Shown piece by piece: positions 62,061-64,000 of a stretch of DNA of 64,000 nt. Under the pieces are notes generated by a model. It was not told where the DNA came from, did no database searches, and saw only the letters and a list, made by a program, of their open reading frames with translations. How positions within the stretch are numbered: position 1 is the stretch's first letter; every line of letters begins with the position of its first letter. The translations under genes were made by a program, and so were the position numbers. The stretch lies in the NCBI RefSeq assembly GCF_007896845.1, contig NZ_VOHS01000002.1:186001-250000 (forward strand). The letters run 5' to 3'. This DNA comes from Chitinophaga pinensis. GTDB lineage: Bacteria; Bacteroidota; Bacteroidia; Chitinophagales; Chitinophagaceae.

Positions 62061-62522
62061 TTAGTGCAATTCAAATAAGGCTTCAATTTCAACCGGGATA
62101 TTATCCGGCAGTGAACCCATACCTACTGCGCTGCGCACACCGATCCCATTTTCTTCTCCCCATATTTTTGCGAACAGTTCGCTTGCACCATTGATGATAT
62201 AAGGATGACGTTCAAAGTCAGGCGTACAGTTCACCATACCCAATACTTTGATCACACGTTTTACTTTGTCCAGACTACCCAGGTTTTCCACAATTGTAGA
62301 CAGCATGGTAAGACCAACCTGTCTTGCAGCCAGTTTGCCCTTTTCCATATCAAACTCAACACCAATACGGCCAATGATCAGGCTTTTATCATCCTGCACG
62401 GGACCGTGACCTGACAGATACAGGTATTTTCCATCGATCAGATATGGCTTATAAACGCCCAGTGGCGTCGGAGCCGGAGGTAATGACAATCCTAATGCGT
62501 TAAAATTTTCTGTTGGTGTCAT
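62061..62522 (-). CDS. RidA family protein (YjgF-like)
   Basis: Deaminates reactive enamine/imine intermediates released by PLP enzymes. 153 residues from the ATG at 62522 (MTPTENFNALGLSLPPAPTP); a start 16 codons upstream overlaps the transporter gene. The RidA core is present: YLYLSGHGPVQ and the Arg of GVRSAVGMGSLPDNIPVEIE, where Arg usually binds the substrate carboxylate. It lies 20 nt after the GntP transporter gene. Confidence 0.9.
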   Translation of the reverse strand: MTPTENFNALGLSLPPAPTPLGVYKPYLIDGKYLYLSGHGPVQDDKSLIIGRIGVEFDMEKGKLAARQVGLTMLSTIVENLGSLDKVKRVIKVLGMVNCTPDFERHPYIINGASELFAKIWGEENGIGVRSAVGMGSLPDNIPVEIEALFELH

Positions 62523-62542
62523 AGTGCACTGTTTTTCTTGAA

Positions 62543-63880
62543 TTAGATAAAGAGGTTTAAAATCAGACAACCGATCAGTCCTACCACAGAGACAATTGTT
62601 TCCATCACTGACCAGGTCTTGAAAGTATCTTTCACTGACAAATTAAAATATTCCTTGAACATCCAGAATCCACCGTCATTCACGTGGGAGAACATCAGAC
62701 TGCCTGCGCCGGTAGCCAGTACCATCAGACTGGGATGCACGGAAGTCCCTGCAACCAGTGGCGCGACAATACCGGCTGTTGTCAGTCCGGCAACTGTAGC
62801 CGACCCGACACTCACGCGTATCAGTGCAGCAATGCTCCACGCGAGGATCAGCGGGTTCATATGCATTCCCTGTAAACTATCTGTAATCACCTGACTCACT
62901 TTACTATCCAGCAGCATTTGTGTCAGGGCACCGGAACCACCAATGATCAGGATGATAACAGACACATCCCGGATAGCGTCTTCCATAATTCCCATTACTT
63001 TTTTCACCGGTAATCCCCGGCGAATGCCTAATACATAGGCACCATTCAATACCGCCAGTAACATTACAATCACCGGATCTCCCAGCCAGGTGGTAATCTG
63101 CCATAGAAAAGTATCAGGTGCTGCACGCAGCTTCAGCAAAGATGTACCTGCCAGTAACAATACCGGCAGCAATGCGGCTACAATACTTGTGCCCATAGAG
63201 GGCAACTGATCTTCCGGCATGGGTGCGACAGTAAATAACGGTGCAGGTTCCTGTGTATAATGCTTCAGAAAGCGGGTAAATACGGGACCTGCCAGAATAA
63301 TGGCAGGAATAGCCACAATCAGACCGTATATAAGCGTTAATCCCATATTTGCATGGAATGTACCCACCAATGCTGTAGGCGAAGGATGAGGCGGTAAATA
63401 GCCATGTGTTACCGACAGCGAGGCCAGCATCGGAATACCGAGATAAACGGTCGGTAGTTTCGTTCTGGCAGCCACTGTAAAAATAAGTGGCACCATCAGT
63501 ACAAAACCGATATTGTAGAACAAAGGGATTCCCACGATAAAGCCAGTCAGCATCAAAGACCATTGTACATACTTCCGGCCGAACACATGCATCAGGCCAT
63601 TGGCAATACGTTGTGCAGCACCGCTCTCAGCCACCAGTTTACCCAGCATACTACCGAATACAATGATGATCACCAGAGAGCCCAATGTCTTCCCGATACC
63701 TGTTTGTATAGATTGCGTGATCTCAGCAATTGACATTCTCTCTTCCGGTACTCTGACCATGTTCAGAGCCAGTCCCATAAAGAGACAGACAATCAGAAAA
63801 GCAATAAATGTATTTAACCGGAAATAGGCTACCAGTAACACCAGCAGCAGGATGGAAACAAATACTACTAATAAAGCCAT
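62543..63880 (-). CDS. GntP-family gluconate/organic-acid permease
   Basis: 445 residues with about 12 membrane segments. GKTLGSLVIIIVFGSMLGKL, GFIVGIPLFYNIGFVLMVPL and LPPHPSPTALVGTFHANMG are GntP-family signatures. The family transports gluconate and related hydroxy acids, and some members move D-serine; the RidA and D-amino-acid-type enzymes downstream favour an amino- or hydroxy-acid substrate. Starts 31 nt after the ABC permease stop. Confidence 0.92.
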   Translation of the reverse strand: MALLVVFVSILLLVLLVAYFRLNTFIAFLIVCLFMGLALNMVRVPEERMSIAEITQSIQTGIGKTLGSLVIIIVFGSMLGKLVAESGAAQRIANGLMHVFGRKYVQWSLMLTGFIVGIPLFYNIGFVLMVPLIFTVAARTKLPTVYLGIPMLASLSVTHGYLPPHPSPTALVGTFHANMGLTLIYGLIVAIPAIILAGPVFTRFLKHYTQEPAPLFTVAPMPEDQLPSMGTSIVAALLPVLLLAGTSLLKLRAAPDTFLWQITTWLGDPVIVMLLAVLNGAYVLGIRRGLPVKKVMGIMEDAIRDVSVIILIIGGSGALTQMLLDSKVSQVITDSLQGMHMNPLILAWSIAALIRVSVGSATVAGLTTAGIVAPLVAGTSVHPSLMVLATGAGSLMFSHVNDGGFWMFKEYFNLSVKDTFKTWSVMETIVSVVGLIGCLILNLFI

Positions 63881-63911
63881 GAATGTTCGGATGTTGGCGT
63901 GTGCCTGTTAA

Positions 63912-64000
63912 TTATTCGTAACGCAATGCAACTATCGGATCCAGACGTGAAGCCTTAATGGCTGGATAAATACCTGATATAAGCCCTACCGCCGCACAGA
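63912..64000 (-). CDS. MacB/FtsX-type ABC transporter permease, C-terminal end (partial)
   Basis: The last 28 codons before the stop at 63912 read AAVGLISGIYPAIKASRLDP then IVALRYE, the standard C-terminus of MacB/FtsX-family permeases. The rest lies outside the window. Same direction as GntP, 31 nt upstream of it. Confidence 0.82.
   Translation of the reverse strand, partial: CAAVGLISGIYPAIKASRLDPIVALRYE

Noticed and set aside
1..64000. tRNA genes, rRNA, CRISPR arrays, IS elements, prophage
   Set aside because: Looked for and not seen; repeats present are short and dispersed without regular spacers or transposase genes.

Overview
The window is a gene-dense chromosomal stretch of a Bacteroidota bacterium, most likely a member of the Chitinophagaceae close to Chitinophaga. 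I infer this from type IX secretion genes (sprA, porD), a secreted enzyme with a type IX C-terminal sorting tail, Bacteroidota-type RpoZ, FtsL, FtsQ and DUF4296 proteins, futalosine-pathway menaquinone genes, and promoters of the Bacteroidota form TTTG-N19..23-TAnnTTTG. I see no rRNA, tRNA, CRISPR array, prophage or insertion sequence.

Layout. 1-3.6 kb: 5' part of sprA, ruvA, then fabH on the other strand. 3.7-9.1 kb: a minus-strand run of DinB-like protein, NrtR-like Nudix regulator, a 69-residue winged-helix-like protein, and two tandem TPR sensor kinases, the second of which has lost its catalytic residues. 9.1-17 kb: metabolic genes (GNAT, fabD, folE with a pterin synthase, mqnB-mqnD, photolyase, a pabC-like aminotransferase), followed by about 0.8 kb of non-coding DNA. 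17.1-22.8 kb: minus-strand bamD, rpoZ, coaBC, porD, a DUF4296 lipoprotein and scoA-scoB. 22.8-39.8 kb: a mostly non-coding lead-in holding a 68-bp perfect palindrome and an MraZ-type operator, then the division and cell-wall (dcw) cluster mraZ, rsmH, ftsL, ftsI, murE, mraY, murD, ftsW, murG, murC, ftsQ, ftsA, ftsZ. As given, mraY is broken by a single missing A in an A-tract. 39.9-52.7 kb: DUF202 protein, orphan HsdR-N-like nuclease, lipoprotein, pirin, kup, OmpA porin, polyprenyl diphosphate synthase, recJ, a lipoprotein esterase and htpG. 53-57.5 kb: a large secreted nuclease-like protein and the ribosomal operon rpsF-rpsR-rplI. 57.6-64 kb: lipoproteins, an alpha/beta hydrolase, and a minus-strand catabolic set (GntP transporter, RidA, D-threonine-aldolase-like enzyme, M19 dipeptidase), ending in the tail of an ABC permease.

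How the genes work together. The dcw cluster makes lipid II precursors and the divisome; MurE carries the meso-diaminopimelate motif. BamD, SprA and PorD serve outer-membrane assembly and type IX export, and the nuclease-like protein is a probable type IX client. The polyprenyl synthase and mqnB/mqnD both feed menaquinone. The kinase/pseudokinase run is the best candidate for an undescribed signalling unit. A second notable signal is a family of AATCAGGAATT inverted repeats placed 15-18 nt past the stop codons of three unrelated genes.
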